Shown: positions 1 to 9,241, counted from the first letter of the stretch. The stretch is 64,000 nt of DNA from an uncultured Opitutaceae bacterium (GCA_903916755.1 CAIWXW010000089.1:1-64000); one strand, 5' to 3'. A program made the numbers and translations. The notes: generated from the letters alone by a model not told the origin.

Positions 1-45
1 AAGCCGGCCGCCGGCGCCAAGCCGGCCGCCCCGGCCAAGAAGTAA
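1..45 (+). CDS. C-terminal end of a probable ribosomal protein L25/Ctc (partial)
   Basis: The window opens inside a reading frame that ends with TAA at 43-45. The visible tail is an Ala/Pro/Lys repeat (KPAAGAKPAAPAKK). Basic AP-rich tails of this kind are common on ribosomal protein L25 of the Ctc type, and L25 genes often lie directly upstream of pth, as here. Only 14 residues are visible, so the identity is inferred from position and composition. Any other protein with a lysine-rich tail would also fit. Confidence 0.4.
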   Translation, partial: KPAAGAKPAAPAKK

Positions 46-96
46 GCTTTTCCGCCTCGATCCGCTCCGGCGGGTTGTGGGCCACCGTTCTTTGTC

Positions 97-678
97 ATGT
101 CCATCGCGCTAGTCGCCGGCCTCGGGAATCCGGGCCGCGAATACGCGCACACTCGCCACAACCTCGGCTGGATCGTCCTCGAGGCCCTCGCCCGCAAGCA
201 TGGCCTCGCCTGGCGCGCGCAATCCGCGTTCGACGCGGAGATCGCCCGCTGGGATCTGGCCCCCGGCCGCACCTGCTGGCTGGCCAAGCCGCTGACGTTC
301 ATGAACGAAAGCGGCCGGTCGGTCGGCGCCCTGGCCCGCTTCTATCGGGTGCCGGTGACGGCCATCGCGGCCGTCTACGACGACACCGCCTTCGACTGCG
401 GCCGGCTGAAGGTGACGACGTCGGGCAGCGCCGGTGGCCACAATGGGGTCGCCAGCCTGCTTGAGCACGTGGGAGACGGCTTCGTCCGCTACCGGCTTGG
501 CATCGGGCCCAAGCAGCCGCCCGAGATGGACCTGAAAGATTACGTCCTCGGCCACTTCACTTCCGAACAACTTGTTATCATCCAACAGAAACTAACCTAT
601 TACGTAGAGGGCCTCGAACTGCTGCTTGCCCGCGGCGCCGACCAGGCCATGAACCAGCTAAACCGCAAAGACCCATGA
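97..678 (+). CDS. pth: Peptidyl-tRNA hydrolase
   Basis: Cytoplasmic esterase that releases peptides from peptidyl-tRNA dropped by stalled ribosomes, so that the tRNA can be recycled. The 193-residue length is normal for bacterial Pth. The N-terminus carries GLGNPGREY with the substrate-binding Asn (N11), then TRHN with the catalytic His (H21). The YDD segment and GGHNG motif follow in mid-protein. The ATG at 97 begins the first conserved strand. The stop overlaps the rpsF start as ATGA, so the two are probably translationally coupled. The bases before the ATG contain no purine-rich ribosome binding site. Confidence 0.97.
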   Translation: MSIALVAGLGNPGREYAHTRHNLGWIVLEALARKHGLAWRAQSAFDAEIARWDLAPGRTCWLAKPLTFMNESGRSVGALARFYRVPVTAIAAVYDDTAFDCGRLKVTTSGSAGGHNGVASLLEHVGDGFVRYRLGIGPKQPPEMDLKDYVLGHFTSEQLVIIQQKLTYYVEGLELLLARGADQAMNQLNRKDP

Positions 679-971
679 ATCCGACCAAACGCAACTACCG
701 CGCCACCTTCATCCTCGACAACCGCGGCAAGGAAGACTCCGTCGAGCAAATCATCGACGGCGTGAAAAAGGAAATCGCCGCGGTCCAGGGTGACGTCACC
801 GCCGTGGAGAATCTCGGCCGCAAGGAATTCGTCCGCGTCACGGATCGCTCCTTCCCGGGCGGCACCTACGTGCAGATCGCCTTCTCGGCCCCGCAGGAGG
901 GCCCCGCTCAGCTGCGCGAGCGCCTGCGCCTCAACAACAGCGTCTATCGCACCTTCGTCGAGTCCGTCTGA
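675..971 (+). CDS. rpsF: 30S ribosomal protein S6
   Basis: Primary component of the 30S platform that binds next to S18. At 98 residues it has the usual S6 size, with the strand pattern NYRATFILD, a KEEI-like helix and the C-terminal LRLNNSVYRTF block typical of S6. It overlaps pth by four bases and is followed by ssb and rplI, matching the widespread rpsF-ssb-rplI cluster. No rpsR (S18) gene lies between ssb and rplI, where many bacteria keep it. Confidence 0.95.
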   Translation: MNPTKRNYRATFILDNRGKEDSVEQIIDGVKKEIAAVQGDVTAVENLGRKEFVRVTDRSFPGGTYVQIAFSAPQEGPAQLRERLRLNNSVYRTFVESV

Positions 972-1023
972 CGGACTCGCCGGCTCCTTTCTCCCCGCCC
1001 CGACCTCCGGCTCCCTTCCCGTC

Positions 1024-1494
1024 ATGGCCTACCTCAACAAAGTCTTCCTGATCGGCAACCTGACGCGCGACCCGGAGCTCCGGATGACGCCCAAGGGCAC
1101 GGCGATCTGCCAGTTCGGCATCGCGGTGAACCGCCAGTTCAAGGACGAGTCCGGCGCGACCCGCGACGAGACGACCTTTGTCGACATCGAGGCCTGGGGC
1201 AAGCAGGGTGAACTGGTGGCCAAGTACTTGACCAAGGGCAGCTTGGCCATGGTCGAAGGCCGCCTGAAGTTCGACCAGTGGGAGGACAAGACCAGCGGCC
1301 AGAAGCGCAGCAAGCTCAAGGTCGTCCTCGACAACGTGCAGTTCCTTTCCAGCAAGTCGGGCGGTGGCGGCGGCGGCGGTGGCTCGAGCGCCCCGATGGG
1401 GGACTCCGATTCCGGCCAGGGCGCGCCCGCTCCCCGGGCCGGCCGACCCGCGCCCAGCGCCCCAGAGGGCGCGGACGAAGACGTCCCCTTTTGA
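1024..1494 (+). CDS. ssb: Single-stranded DNA-binding protein
   Basis: Binds and protects single-stranded DNA during replication, recombination and repair. The OB fold covers about residues 1-110 and opens with the family signature MAYLNKVFLIGNLTRDPELR. A flexible linker follows that is extremely Gly-rich (nine or more Gly in a row) and then Pro/Ala-rich. The protein ends in DEDVPF, the acidic tip that recruits SSB partner proteins. The ORF track extends upstream to 790, but that part is out-of-frame rpsF; the ATG at 1024 fits the family N-terminus exactly and gives 156 residues. Confidence 0.96.
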   Translation: MAYLNKVFLIGNLTRDPELRMTPKGTAICQFGIAVNRQFKDESGATRDETTFVDIEAWGKQGELVAKYLTKGSLAMVEGRLKFDQWEDKTSGQKRSKLKVVLDNVQFLSSKSGGGGGGGGSSAPMGDSDSGQGAPAPRAGRPAPSAPEGADEDVPF

Positions 1495-1534
1495 TCCCGG
1501 GAACACGCCGCGCCCGGCCCGGCCGGATTGAGCG

Positions 1535-1563
1535 TTGACAGAGGTAAATCCCCCTGAGAATTT
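1535..1563 (+). promoter_or_regulatory. Candidate promoter upstream of rplI
   Basis: A perfect TTGACA (1535-1540) is followed after 17 bases by GAATTT (1558-1563) in the otherwise GC-rich gap between ssb and rplI. The -35 match is exact but the -10 match is poor, so this is only a candidate for an extra start point serving rplI and dnaB. Confidence 0.3.
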
Positions 1564-1616
1564 TGACCCCTTTTCCGCGCTCAATCGGCGCCTGAACGTC
1601 TCCCTATCCGCATCCC

Positions 1617-2144
1617 ATGGCTCATCACGAAATCCTCCTCCTCAAGCCCGTCGAAGGTCTCGGCGGCGAAGGCGACCAAGTTAAGGTTCGCGCCGGCTAC
1701 GCCCGCAATTTCCTCCTTCCCGGCGGCTTTGCCGTTCCCCTGACCCAGTCCAACCGCAAGCAGGTCGAGGCGCTCAAAAAGCGTCGCGGCGAGCGGGAGG
1801 CGCAGGAAGTCTCCAGCGCGCAGGAGCTCGGCCAGAAGCTGGAAAAGGCCCACCTCGAGGCCTTCGTGGTCAAGACGGGCGAGGGCGGCAAGATGTTCGG
1901 CGCGATCACCGCGGCCGATATCCACGACAAGCTGACCGCCGCCGGCTTCAGCATCGACCGCAAGCGGATCCATCTCTTCACCCCCGTCAAGACCCTGGGC
2001 AGCCACACCGTCAAGGTGAAGCTCCACACGGACGTGACGGTGGAGGTTCCGTTCGACGTTGTCTCGGAGAACCCGATCGTCGCGGCGACCGAGGAAAAGC
2101 AGCCCGAGCCGGCCAAGAAGGCCGAAGCCAAGGGGGCGAGGTAG
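1617..2144 (+). CDS. rplI: 50S ribosomal protein L9
   Basis: Binds 23S rRNA domain V at the base of the L1 stalk. The 175 residues open with the N-terminal globular domain (EILLLKPVEGLGGEGDQVKV, then GYARNFLLPGGFAVP), continue with the long connecting helix (about 40-75) and end with the C-terminal domain around KMFGAIT. About 25 residues rich in Glu, Pro, Lys and Ala are added beyond the usual L9 end. The start follows a pyrimidine-rich leader without a Shine-Dalgarno motif. A candidate promoter lies about 60 bases upstream. Confidence 0.97.
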   Translation: MAHHEILLLKPVEGLGGEGDQVKVRAGYARNFLLPGGFAVPLTQSNRKQVEALKKRRGEREAQEVSSAQELGQKLEKAHLEAFVVKTGEGGKMFGAITAADIHDKLTAAGFSIDRKRIHLFTPVKTLGSHTVKVKLHTDVTVEVPFDVVSENPIVAATEEKQPEPAKKAEAKGAR

Positions 2145-2283
2145 CGCCGGCGGCGCGGCGGGCGCACTGGGGAGGCGCGGATCGAACTGTGGGTCGGGCC
2201 GGCTTGCTTCCCTGTGAATAACTTAGCTTACGTCCGCATTGCGTCCTCCGCATCCCACCGCTGGCATTTTTGACCGTAACCGC

Positions 2284-3690
2284 ATGGTCGACGACGCCTC
2301 CCTTTCCCCGTCCAACCGCCGTGCCGGCGGCTTGGCCGCGGCCGCCGCTCCGACCGGAGCCCGCGGGATGCCGCACAGCGTCGAAGCGGAGGAATATCTG
2401 CTCTCTTGCTGCCTCCTCGACGGGGCCGAGACGATCTCGCGCTGCCTCGAGGCCAAGCTTCCCCCGGGCGCCTTTTACGTCCCGGCGAACCAGATCATCT
2501 ACGAGAAGCTCTGCGAGATCTACACCGAGCGGCCCCCGGTCGACGTCGCGGTCCTCGCCGAGGAGCTCAAGACCTCCCGGCAGCTGGATGCGGTCGGCGG
2601 CTACGCCTACCTCGCCCAGATCAGCGGCCGGATCCCGACCACCGCCCAGGCCCAGTATTTTGTCGAGAAGGTCCGCGAGCTGCACCTGCTCCGCGAGCTG
2701 ATCAAGGCCGCCACCGGCGCGGTCGAGAACTGCATGAATTTCTCGGGCGGCCTCGAGGAGTTCATCGACAAGATCGAGCAGGACATCTTCCGCGTCACCC
2801 AGGACCGCATCTCCGACTCGGCCCAATCGATGAAGGAGCCGACGCTCGAGGCGATGAACGTCATCAACAAGATGATGATGAAGAAGGGCGAGCTGACCGG
2901 CGTCACCTCGGGCTTCAAGGATCTCGATTCGCTGACCTGGGGCTTCCAGAAGGCCGAAATGATCGTCCTGGCGGCGCGGCCCTCGATGGGCAAGACGTCC
3001 CTGGCCCTCAACTTCGCCGAGGCCGCGGCGATGCCCAAGCAGGGCGACCCGACGGCCGTCCTGATCTTTTCGCTCGAAATGAGCTCGGCCCAGCTCGCCA
3101 TGCGCATGCTCTGCTCCCGCGCCCGGGTGAACATGCGCCAGCTGCGCGAGGGGCTCCTGCCGAAGAACGGCGAGGAGCTGCAGCGCCTGTCGCACGTCGC
3201 CGACGAGTTCACCAAGGCCCCCATCTTCCTCGATGATTCCAGCCACCTTTCGATCATGGAACTGCGGGCCAAGGCCCGGCGGCTCCACGCCCGCAAGAAG
3301 CTGGGCTTCATCATCGTGGACTACCTGCAGCTCCTCAGCCCGGTCGACAGCCAGGTCCCGCGCGAGCAACAGGTCGCGGAGGCCTCCCGCGGATTAAAGG
3401 CGTTGGCGAAGGAACTTGATGTCCCGGTCCTTGTATTATCGCAACTGAATCGCTCGTCCGAGAAGGAGAACCGCGCGCCCCGGCTCGCCGATTTGCGCGA
3501 ATCCGGCTCGATCGAGCAAGATGCCGACGTTGTGCTCATGCTTACCCGACCCAAGGATGCCGATGAAAAATTCCAGGTGGCCGCGGATTCCGCGGACTTA
3601 ATCGTTGCCAAGCAACGAAATGGACCGGTAGGAGAAAAGAAGCTCACTTTCCTTCGAGACATCACCCGCTTTGAAAACTACACCCAGTAA
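2284..3690 (+). CDS. dnaB: Replicative DNA helicase DnaB
   Basis: Hexameric 5'-3' helicase that unwinds DNA at the replication fork and binds primase. The N-terminal domain (about 25-130, starting GMPHSVEAEEYLLS) is followed by a linker and a RecA-like ATPase with Walker A ARPSMGKTS near residue 230, FSLEMS, Walker B IIVDYLQLL, and the C-terminal DLRESGSIEQDADVV motif. The ORF track begins at a TTG at 2239, but the ATG at 2284 is preferred and gives 468 residues. The last 20 bases overlap the proposed bamA start in another frame. Confidence 0.96.
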   Translation: MVDDASLSPSNRRAGGLAAAAAPTGARGMPHSVEAEEYLLSCCLLDGAETISRCLEAKLPPGAFYVPANQIIYEKLCEIYTERPPVDVAVLAEELKTSRQLDAVGGYAYLAQISGRIPTTAQAQYFVEKVRELHLLRELIKAATGAVENCMNFSGGLEEFIDKIEQDIFRVTQDRISDSAQSMKEPTLEAMNVINKMMMKKGELTGVTSGFKDLDSLTWGFQKAEMIVLAARPSMGKTSLALNFAEAAAMPKQGDPTAVLIFSLEMSSAQLAMRMLCSRARVNMRQLREGLLPKNGEELQRLSHVADEFTKAPIFLDDSSHLSIMELRAKARRLHARKKLGFIIVDYLQLLSPVDSQVPREQQVAEASRGLKALAKELDVPVLVLSQLNRSSEKENRAPRLADLRESGSIEQDADVVLMLTRPKDADEKFQVAADSADLIVAKQRNGPVGEKKLTFLRDITRFENYTQ

Positions 3691-6064
3691 CCCCGGGCGC
3701 GGGACGATCCGTTTCCTCGCCGCCTGCGGGCTGCCCCTGCTGCTGCTTTGCCTGACGCCCCTGCGCGCGCAGACGGGCGCGGGCGGGTCTTCCCCCCAGG
3801 CCGCGACGGGTCCGACCTACCGGGTCGGCACCATCACCGTCAAGTTTGTCGGCACGGCCAACGTGAATGAGCAGATCGTGCGCGCCAACATGCAGGTCCA
3901 CGAGGGCGGCGACCTGGACGACACCATTCTCGATCGCGACATCCGCAACCTCTACAAGACCGGCCTGTTCGAATTCATCGAGATCAAGCGCGAGACGGTC
4001 GATCCCAAGACCTTCAATCTCGTGGTCGAGGTGACCCCCAAGTACCGCGTTCTGAGCGTCCGCTACCAGGGCAACAAGAAGGTCAAGGTCGCCCGCCTGG
4101 AGAAAGAGGTGAAGACCCGCCCCAACACCGCCCTCGACGAGCGCCAGGTGAAGGAGGATTCCGAGAAGATCCGCGATTACTACCAGAAGATCGGGTACAA
4201 CCAGATTTCGATCACCTACCGGGTTGATCGCGACCGCACCACCGGCTTCGGCACCGTCGTCTTCCTGATCAAGGAGGGCAACCGGGTGAAGATCGCCGAC
4301 GTGCGCTTCACCGGCAACGCCCACGTGAAGTCCAAGAAGCTCCGCGGCCTGATGGACACGCGCCGCTGGTGGATGTTCTCCTGGATCACCGGCCACGGCC
4401 GGTTCAAGGACGAGCAGTTCGAGGACGACCTGGACAAGCTGCGCGACTACTACCGCGAGGGCGGCTTCCTTGACGTCGACATCTCCGAGGACAAGGTGAT
4501 CTTCGAGTACCCGCGCCCCGACAAGCTGATCCTGCGGATCCGCGTCAACGAGGGCCGGCAGTACCACGTCGGCACCATTTCCTTCTCGGGCAACAAGCTG
4601 CACTCCTCGGTCCTTCTCCGCCGCGTCGCCCGCCAGTACGCCTTCCCGGGCATGGTCTTCGGCCCCTCGCGCCTGGACAAGGCCACCGAGCGGCTGGAGG
4701 ACTTCTACGGCAAGGACGGCTATCTCGACACCCGTGTCCGCCTGGTCCGCCAGCCCAACATCGCGTCCGGCAATATCGACGTGCAGTTCACGGTGGACGA
4801 GAGCGACAAGTTCAACGTCGAGTCCGTGGTCGTCGAGGGCAACACCAAGACCAAGAGCACGGTCATCATCCGTGAGCTGGTCCTCGGCCCCGGCGACGTC
4901 TTCGACACCGTCCGGATGAAGGTCAGCAAGGCCCGCCTGGACAACACCCGCTTCTTCGACGACGTCGAGACCTCCCCCCAGGAGACCAACATCCCCGGCC
5001 GCCGCAACCTGCGGGTGGCGGTCAAGGAAGGCCGCACCGGCAACCTGACCTTCGGCGCCGGCTACAGCACGCTGGAGCGGGCCTCGGTCTTCGCCGAAAT
5101 CTCCCAGTCGAACTTCGACCTCTTCAACCCCCACTCGCTCTTCCAGGGCGACGGCCAGAAGTTCCGCATCCGCCTCGAGCTCGGCGAGCTCTCCAGCCAG
5201 GCCATCATCTCCTTCGAGGAGCCCTACCTGTTCCAGAAGCAGCTCGCCCTGGGCGTCAGCCTCTTCCGGACCAGCTCGGACTACAACAGCACGTTCTACG
5301 ACGAGGTGGACCTGGGCGCGACGATCTCGCTGCGCAAGCATCTCTTCGAGCTGGTCGACGCCACCCTGGCCTACACCTATCAGATCATTGAGATCCAGAA
5401 CGTCGCCCCCAGCGCCTCGTCGATCATCGCGGCCTCGGCCGGCAACAACGACGAGTCCAAGCTGAGCCTGACCCTGACGCGCGACACCCGCGACAAGATC
5501 ATCAGCACGACCTCGGGCAACTTCATCGAGCTCACCACGACCAACGCCGGCGGGCCCCTGGGCGCCTCGGCCAACTACGTCAGCTTCCAGTTCCACGGCT
5601 CGCAGTTCTTCCCTCTCTTCGAAACGCAGGCCCAGACCCTGGCCCTGATCGTCCACGCCAACACGGCGGTGACCTACGCCTCGACCCACCAGCTGGCCTA
5701 CTACGACGCGTTCTACCTCGGCGGCCCGGACGACCTCCGCGGCTTCGAGTTCCGCCAGGTCAGCCCGCGCGACCAGTTCGGCGAGCCGATCGGCGGCAAA
5801 TCCAGCGCCGAGTTCACGGCGGAGTACTCGCTCGATATCGTGAGCCCGGTCCGCTTCGCCATCTTCTACGACGCCGGTTACGTCAACTCCGGCTCGTTCG
5901 ACTTCAACCCGTCCAACTACCAGGACGACTTCGGCGTCGGCATCCGGCTGTTCGTGCTGGGGGCCCCCCTCAGCCTCGATTACGCCTTCCCGATCCGCGG
6001 TGACGCGTTGTTCCCCAACAAGACCGGCAACCAGTTCAATTTTTCCTTTGGCACCCGGTTCTGA
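3671..6064 (+). CDS. bamA: Outer membrane protein assembly factor BamA
   Basis: Core of the BAM complex, which inserts beta-barrel proteins into the outer membrane. The layout is a signal peptide (hydrophobic run GLPLLLLCL, cleavage near RAQ), tandem POTRA repeats over roughly residues 50-400, and a C-terminal 16-strand barrel ending in an aromatic residue (GTRF). The loop-6 LRGFEF motif, equivalent to (V/I)RGF, is near residue 690. The only start giving an intact signal peptide is the TTG at 3671, inside the 3' end of dnaB. It is followed by ompH and lpxD, the conserved envelope-biogenesis order. Confidence 0.94.
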   Translation: MKTTPSNPGRGTIRFLAACGLPLLLLCLTPLRAQTGAGGSSPQAATGPTYRVGTITVKFVGTANVNEQIVRANMQVHEGGDLDDTILDRDIRNLYKTGLFEFIEIKRETVDPKTFNLVVEVTPKYRVLSVRYQGNKKVKVARLEKEVKTRPNTALDERQVKEDSEKIRDYYQKIGYNQISITYRVDRDRTTGFGTVVFLIKEGNRVKIADVRFTGNAHVKSKKLRGLMDTRRWWMFSWITGHGRFKDEQFEDDLDKLRDYYREGGFLDVDISEDKVIFEYPRPDKLILRIRVNEGRQYHVGTISFSGNKLHSSVLLRRVARQYAFPGMVFGPSRLDKATERLEDFYGKDGYLDTRVRLVRQPNIASGNIDVQFTVDESDKFNVESVVVEGNTKTKSTVIIRELVLGPGDVFDTVRMKVSKARLDNTRFFDDVETSPQETNIPGRRNLRVAVKEGRTGNLTFGAGYSTLERASVFAEISQSNFDLFNPHSLFQGDGQKFRIRLELGELSSQAIISFEEPYLFQKQLALGVSLFRTSSDYNSTFYDEVDLGATISLRKHLFELVDATLAYTYQIIEIQNVAPSASSIIAASAGNNDESKLSLTLTRDTRDKIISTTSGNFIELTTTNAGGPLGASANYVSFQFHGSQFFPLFETQAQTLALIVHANTAVTYASTHQLAYYDAFYLGGPDDLRGFEFRQVSPRDQFGEPIGGKSSAEFTAEYSLDIVSPVRFAIFYDAGYVNSGSFDFNPSNYQDDFGVGIRLFVLGAPLSLDYAFPIRGDALFPNKTGNQFNFSFGTRF

Positions 6065-6102
6065 TTTTGCTCTCATTAACCTTTAAATCCCCAAACGATT
6101 CC

Positions 6103-6765
6103 ATGAAGAAAACGATTCAGTCTCTCCTCGCCCTTGGCGCCTTCGCCTCCGCGGCGTTCGTTGCCCAGGCTCAACCCTCGCCGAAGATCGCCACGGTCGA
6201 CATGGCCAAGCTCTATGAAGGCCACTGGAAGACCCAGGACCAGATGGCGACCCTGAAGAAAGACCAGGACGCCGCCCAGAAGCAGTACGACCAGATGACC
6301 AAGGATCTGAACGCGATCAAGGCCCAGGTCGACGAGCTGGCGGAGCAGGCCAAGAACCCCACGGCCACGGCTGATGCGGTCAAGACCTCCCAGGAGGCCG
6401 CCCAGAAGAAGTACGAGGAGCTCCAGGCCCGCCTGAACGACCGCAACACCTTCGGCCAGACGGTGCAGCGCGAGTTTCAGCAGCGCATGCAGAATTTCCA
6501 CGATCTCATGATGGAGGAGATCGGCGCCAAGGTCACCGAGGCGGCCAAGAGCCACGGCGACAACCTGGTGCTCGACAAGTCGGGCATCACCGTCCTCGGC
6601 TCCCACGCGATCATCTTTGCGGATCCCGCCTTCGATCTCACCGACGAGGTCGCCGCCGTGATCGCCAAGGATCACCCGGCGTCGTCCGCCAGCAGCGCCG
6701 CGGCGCCGGCCGCGAGCAGCAGCACCCCGCAGATCTCGCTGCCCCCGATCGCTCCCGCGAAGTAA
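6103..6765 (+). CDS. OmpH/Skp family periplasmic chaperone
   Basis: Periplasmic holdase that escorts unfolded outer-membrane proteins to BAM. The 220 residues begin with a signal peptide ([14 protein letters not shown], cleavage after AQA), then [12 protein letters not shown], the start of the Skp fold. A long charged, Gln-rich coiled-coil (about 45-150) follows, then a second core segment, and a low-complexity Ala/Ser tail ending in PPIAPAK. The ATG at 6103 is chosen because it starts the signal peptide; the ORF track begins upstream. Location 38 bases after bamA and just before a strong terminator suggests it closes that transcription unit. Confidence 0.92.
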   Translation: MKKTIQSLLALGAFASAAFVAQAQPSPKIATVDMAKLYEGHWKTQDQMATLKKDQDAAQKQYDQMTKDLNAIKAQVDELAEQAKNPTATADAVKTSQEAAQKKYEELQARLNDRNTFGQTVQREFQQRMQNFHDLMMEEIGAKVTEAAKSHGDNLVLDKSGITVLGSHAIIFADPAFDLTDEVAAVIAKDHPASSASSAAAPAASSSTPQISLPPIAPAK

Positions 6766-6782
6766 TCGGCTGCAATCCCTTC

Positions 6783-6814
6783 GGCCCCGCTCTTGCGAGC
6801 GGGGCCTTTTTTTT
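6783..6814 (+). terminator. Rho-independent terminator after ompH
   Basis: A perfect 10-base stem (GGCCCCGCTC with GAGCGGGGCC) with a TTGC tetraloop is followed directly by eight T. It lies 17 bases past the ompH stop codon and separates the bamA-ompH unit from lpxD. Confidence 0.95.
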
Positions 6815-6862
6815 GGCCGCCCGGCGCCAGCCGCGGATTGCGCCCGAGCCTCCCGTTCCTCC

Positions 6863-7915
6863 ATGCTCGGCCCCATGCAGATCGCCTTCACCCTCGAGGA
6901 AATCACGGGCTTGGTGCAGCCCCGGCGCGTGGCGGGGACGAGCGCCGAGGCCACCATCCGCGGCATCGCCAGCCTGAACAAGGCCGGCCCGGGGGACCTG
7001 AGCTTTCTCAGCAACAAGAAGTACAGGGCGGAGGTGGGGAAGACGCGCGCCTCGGTGGTCTTGGTGCCGCTCGATTTCGCGGGGTCGCCCGCGCCCGGGC
7101 AGAGCTTTCTCTTTGTCGAGCAGCCGTCGGTCGCGCTGGGCCGGCTCTGCGCGCGGCTGGAGCAGGCGCTCTGGCCCAAGCCGGCGCCGGGCGTGCATCC
7201 CTCGGCCAGCGTGGCCGCCGGCGCGGCGATCGATCCGACGGCGACTATCGGGCCGCTCTGCGTGATCGAGGCGGGGGCCACCATCGGCGCCGGGACCCAT
7301 CTGCAGGCGCAGGTGTTCGTCGGTCGCGCGGCCGTCATCGGCGCCGCCTGCTGGCTGATGGCCGGCGTCGTGGTGGCGGCCGAGTGCACGGTGGGCAGCC
7401 GCGTCCGCCTGCATCCCGGCGTGGTCATAGGATCGGACGGTTTCGGCTATGAATTTGTCGCGGGCCGCCATGAGAAGATCCCGCAGGTCGGGACCGTGAT
7501 TATCGACGACGACGTCGAGATCGGCGCCAACACCACGCTCGACCGTTCGCGCTTCAGCTTCACCCGGGTGGGGGAGGGCACGAAGATCGATAACCTGGTG
7601 CAGATCGGCCACAACGTGGTCATCGGCCGTCACTGCATGATCTGCGCCCAGGTGGGGATCGCGGGCAGCACGACGCTCGAGGACTACGTCGTCCTCGGCG
7701 GCCAGGTGGGCGTCATCGGCCACATCACGATCGGCCAGGGCGCGATGATCGGCGCCCAGACCGGCATCGGCCACGACGTCCCGCCCGGCGCGGCGATGTG
7801 GGGCACCCCGGCGCTGCCCCACACGCAGGAACAAAGATTATTCATCTTACGCCAGAAACTTCCTGAACTATTCAAGCGAGTGAGCGCCTTGGAGGAAAAA
7901 GATAGCATCTCGTAA
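6863..7915 (+). CDS. lpxD: UDP-3-O-acylglucosamine N-acyltransferase LpxD
   Basis: Third step of lipid A synthesis: transfer of a hydroxyacyl chain from acyl carrier protein to the 2-amino group of UDP-3-O-acylglucosamine. The N-terminal uridine-binding domain (about 5-110, with [11 protein letters not shown]) precedes a left-handed beta-helix of hexapeptide repeats (about 110-320) and a short C-terminal helix. The segment GSDGFGYE followed by HEKIPQVG holds the catalytic His typical of LpxD. Start alternatives are the ATG at 6863, which follows a CT-rich tract like other genes here, and the ATG at 6875. Confidence 0.95.
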   Translation: MLGPMQIAFTLEEITGLVQPRRVAGTSAEATIRGIASLNKAGPGDLSFLSNKKYRAEVGKTRASVVLVPLDFAGSPAPGQSFLFVEQPSVALGRLCARLEQALWPKPAPGVHPSASVAAGAAIDPTATIGPLCVIEAGATIGAGTHLQAQVFVGRAAVIGAACWLMAGVVVAAECTVGSRVRLHPGVVIGSDGFGYEFVAGRHEKIPQVGTVIIDDDVEIGANTTLDRSRFSFTRVGEGTKIDNLVQIGHNVVIGRHCMICAQVGIAGSTTLEDYVVLGGQVGVIGHITIGQGAMIGAQTGIGHDVPPGAAMWGTPALPHTQEQRLFILRQKLPELFKRVSALEEKDSIS

Positions 7916-8071
7916 CAAACGTCCGATTAGCGGTCGGATAGTTTGGCTAAATTCATACGATTTTCAGCAACCTCTTCGCGTGGTCTCCGTTAGGCTTGCG
8001 CGGGCTCATTGCGGCCTCATTTTGTACGGTTCCGGTTCGAATAATCTCCGGGCTTCGGCCCCCTCCACTGC

Positions 8072-9241
8072 ATGCGTAAATTACTTTTGGTTCATCTGGC
8101 CGCGGGTTTGAGCGCCGCCGCCATCCTCGGTGGCTGCAATCGGCAGTCCGGGGCCGCCCGCGGCCGCCCCGGCGCGGGCGAGGCCGTGCTCATCCAGGCG
8201 GGACGCGCGCAGGCCAAGGACACGCCGATCTATCTCGACGGCATCGGCACGGTCCAGGCCTTCAACACCGTCACGGTGCACACGCAGGTCAGCGGCGTGC
8301 TCCAGAAGGTCGCGTTCGCCGAGGGCCAGGACGTGCGGGCGGGCGACCTGCTGGCCGAGGTTGATCCGCGCACCTACCAGGCTCAGTTGGACCAGGCCAA
8401 GGCCAAGAAGGCGGAGGATCAGGCGCAGGCCGACAACGCCGTCACCACCTACAAGCGGAATTTCTCGCTGCTGGCGAAAGGCCTGATCGACCAGCAGACG
8501 GTCGACACCGATAAATCCAGCGCCGACCAGTTCAACGCCACCGTGCAGGCGGACGAGGCGGCGGCGGAGCAGGCGCAGGTCATGCTGGGCTATACCCGGA
8601 TCACCTCGCCGATCAGCGGCCGCACCGGCATCCGCCTGGTGGACCAGGGCAACGTCGTCCAGCCGTCGGATGCCGGCGGCATCGTCGTCATCACGCAGCT
8701 CAAGCCGATCTCGGTCGTCTTCACGCTGCCGCAGTCGAACTGGCCGCAGATCCAGCGGCTGCTCGCCTCCGGGACGAAGCTGAGCGTAATCGCGGTCGGC
8801 GACGGGAACACGACGCTCGACTCCGGGACCCTCGCGGTGGTGGACAACCAGATCGACAGCGCGACCGGAACCATCAAGGCCAAGGCCTCGTTTCCGAACG
8901 ACAAGCTGGCGCTCTGGCCCGGCCAGTTCGTCAACGTCCGGCTGCTGGTGCAGACGCGCACGGGAGGGGTGGTCGTCCCCGCCAGCGTGGTGCAGCGCGG
9001 GCCGCAGGGCGCCTATGCCTTCGTGATCCAGGCGGACTCGACCGTGAAGGCCGTGCCGGTCTCCGTCGCCCAGATCGATTCCGGGGTGGCCCTGATCGAC
9101 CAGGGCCTGACCGCCGGCCAGCAGGTGGTGGTCGACGGCCAGTACAAGCTCGAGGACGGGAGCAAGGTGACCATCGCGCCGCCGGCGGGTGCCCGGTCGG
9201 GGCGGCGCGCGGGCGGGAAGCCGGCCGATTCACCGGAGTGA
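8072..9241 (+). CDS. RND efflux periplasmic adaptor (membrane fusion) lipoprotein, MdtA-like
   Basis: Periplasmic adaptor that bridges the inner-membrane RND pumps to an outer-membrane channel. The 389 residues start with a lipoprotein signal ending ILGGC (lipid-modified Cys22). A lipoyl/hairpin/beta-barrel succession follows: TVTVHTQVSG, then EVDPRTYQAQLDQAKA, a coiled hairpin, and the return strand TRITSPISGRTG. Its stop overlaps the GTG start of the first permease (GTGA), so the three genes form one operon. About 155 bases upstream hold AT-richer sequence, probably the promoter, but no clean -35/-10 pair was found. Confidence 0.93.
   Translation: MRKLLLVHLAAGLSAAAILGGCNRQSGAARGRPGAGEAVLIQAGRAQAKDTPIYLDGIGTVQAFNTVTVHTQVSGVLQKVAFAEGQDVRAGDLLAEVDPRTYQAQLDQAKAKKAEDQAQADNAVTTYKRNFSLLAKGLIDQQTVDTDKSSADQFNATVQADEAAAEQAQVMLGYTRITSPISGRTGIRLVDQGNVVQPSDAGGIVVITQLKPISVVFTLPQSNWPQIQRLLASGTKLSVIAVGDGNTTLDSGTLAVVDNQIDSATGTIKAKASFPNDKLALWPGQFVNVRLLVQTRTGGVVVPASVVQRGPQGAYAFVIQADSTVKAVPVSVAQIDSGVALIDQGLTAGQQVVVDGQYKLEDGSKVTIAPPAGARSGRRAGGKPADSPE

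Noticed and set aside
3662-6076. 804-codon open frame on the minus strand opposite bamA (also 9013-11235, 13212-15443, 30500-33847 and 34297-36231)
   Set aside because: These long antisense frames arise from high third-position GC. Their translations are Arg/Ala/Gly/Val-rich low-complexity sequence without family motifs, while the opposite strand encodes clear conserved proteins.
7916-8071. Promoter or RNA gene in the AT-richer gap before the RND operon
   Set aside because: TTGTAC and AATAAT-like boxes are present but the spacing (12 bases) is wrong, and no stable RNA fold or tRNA was seen.
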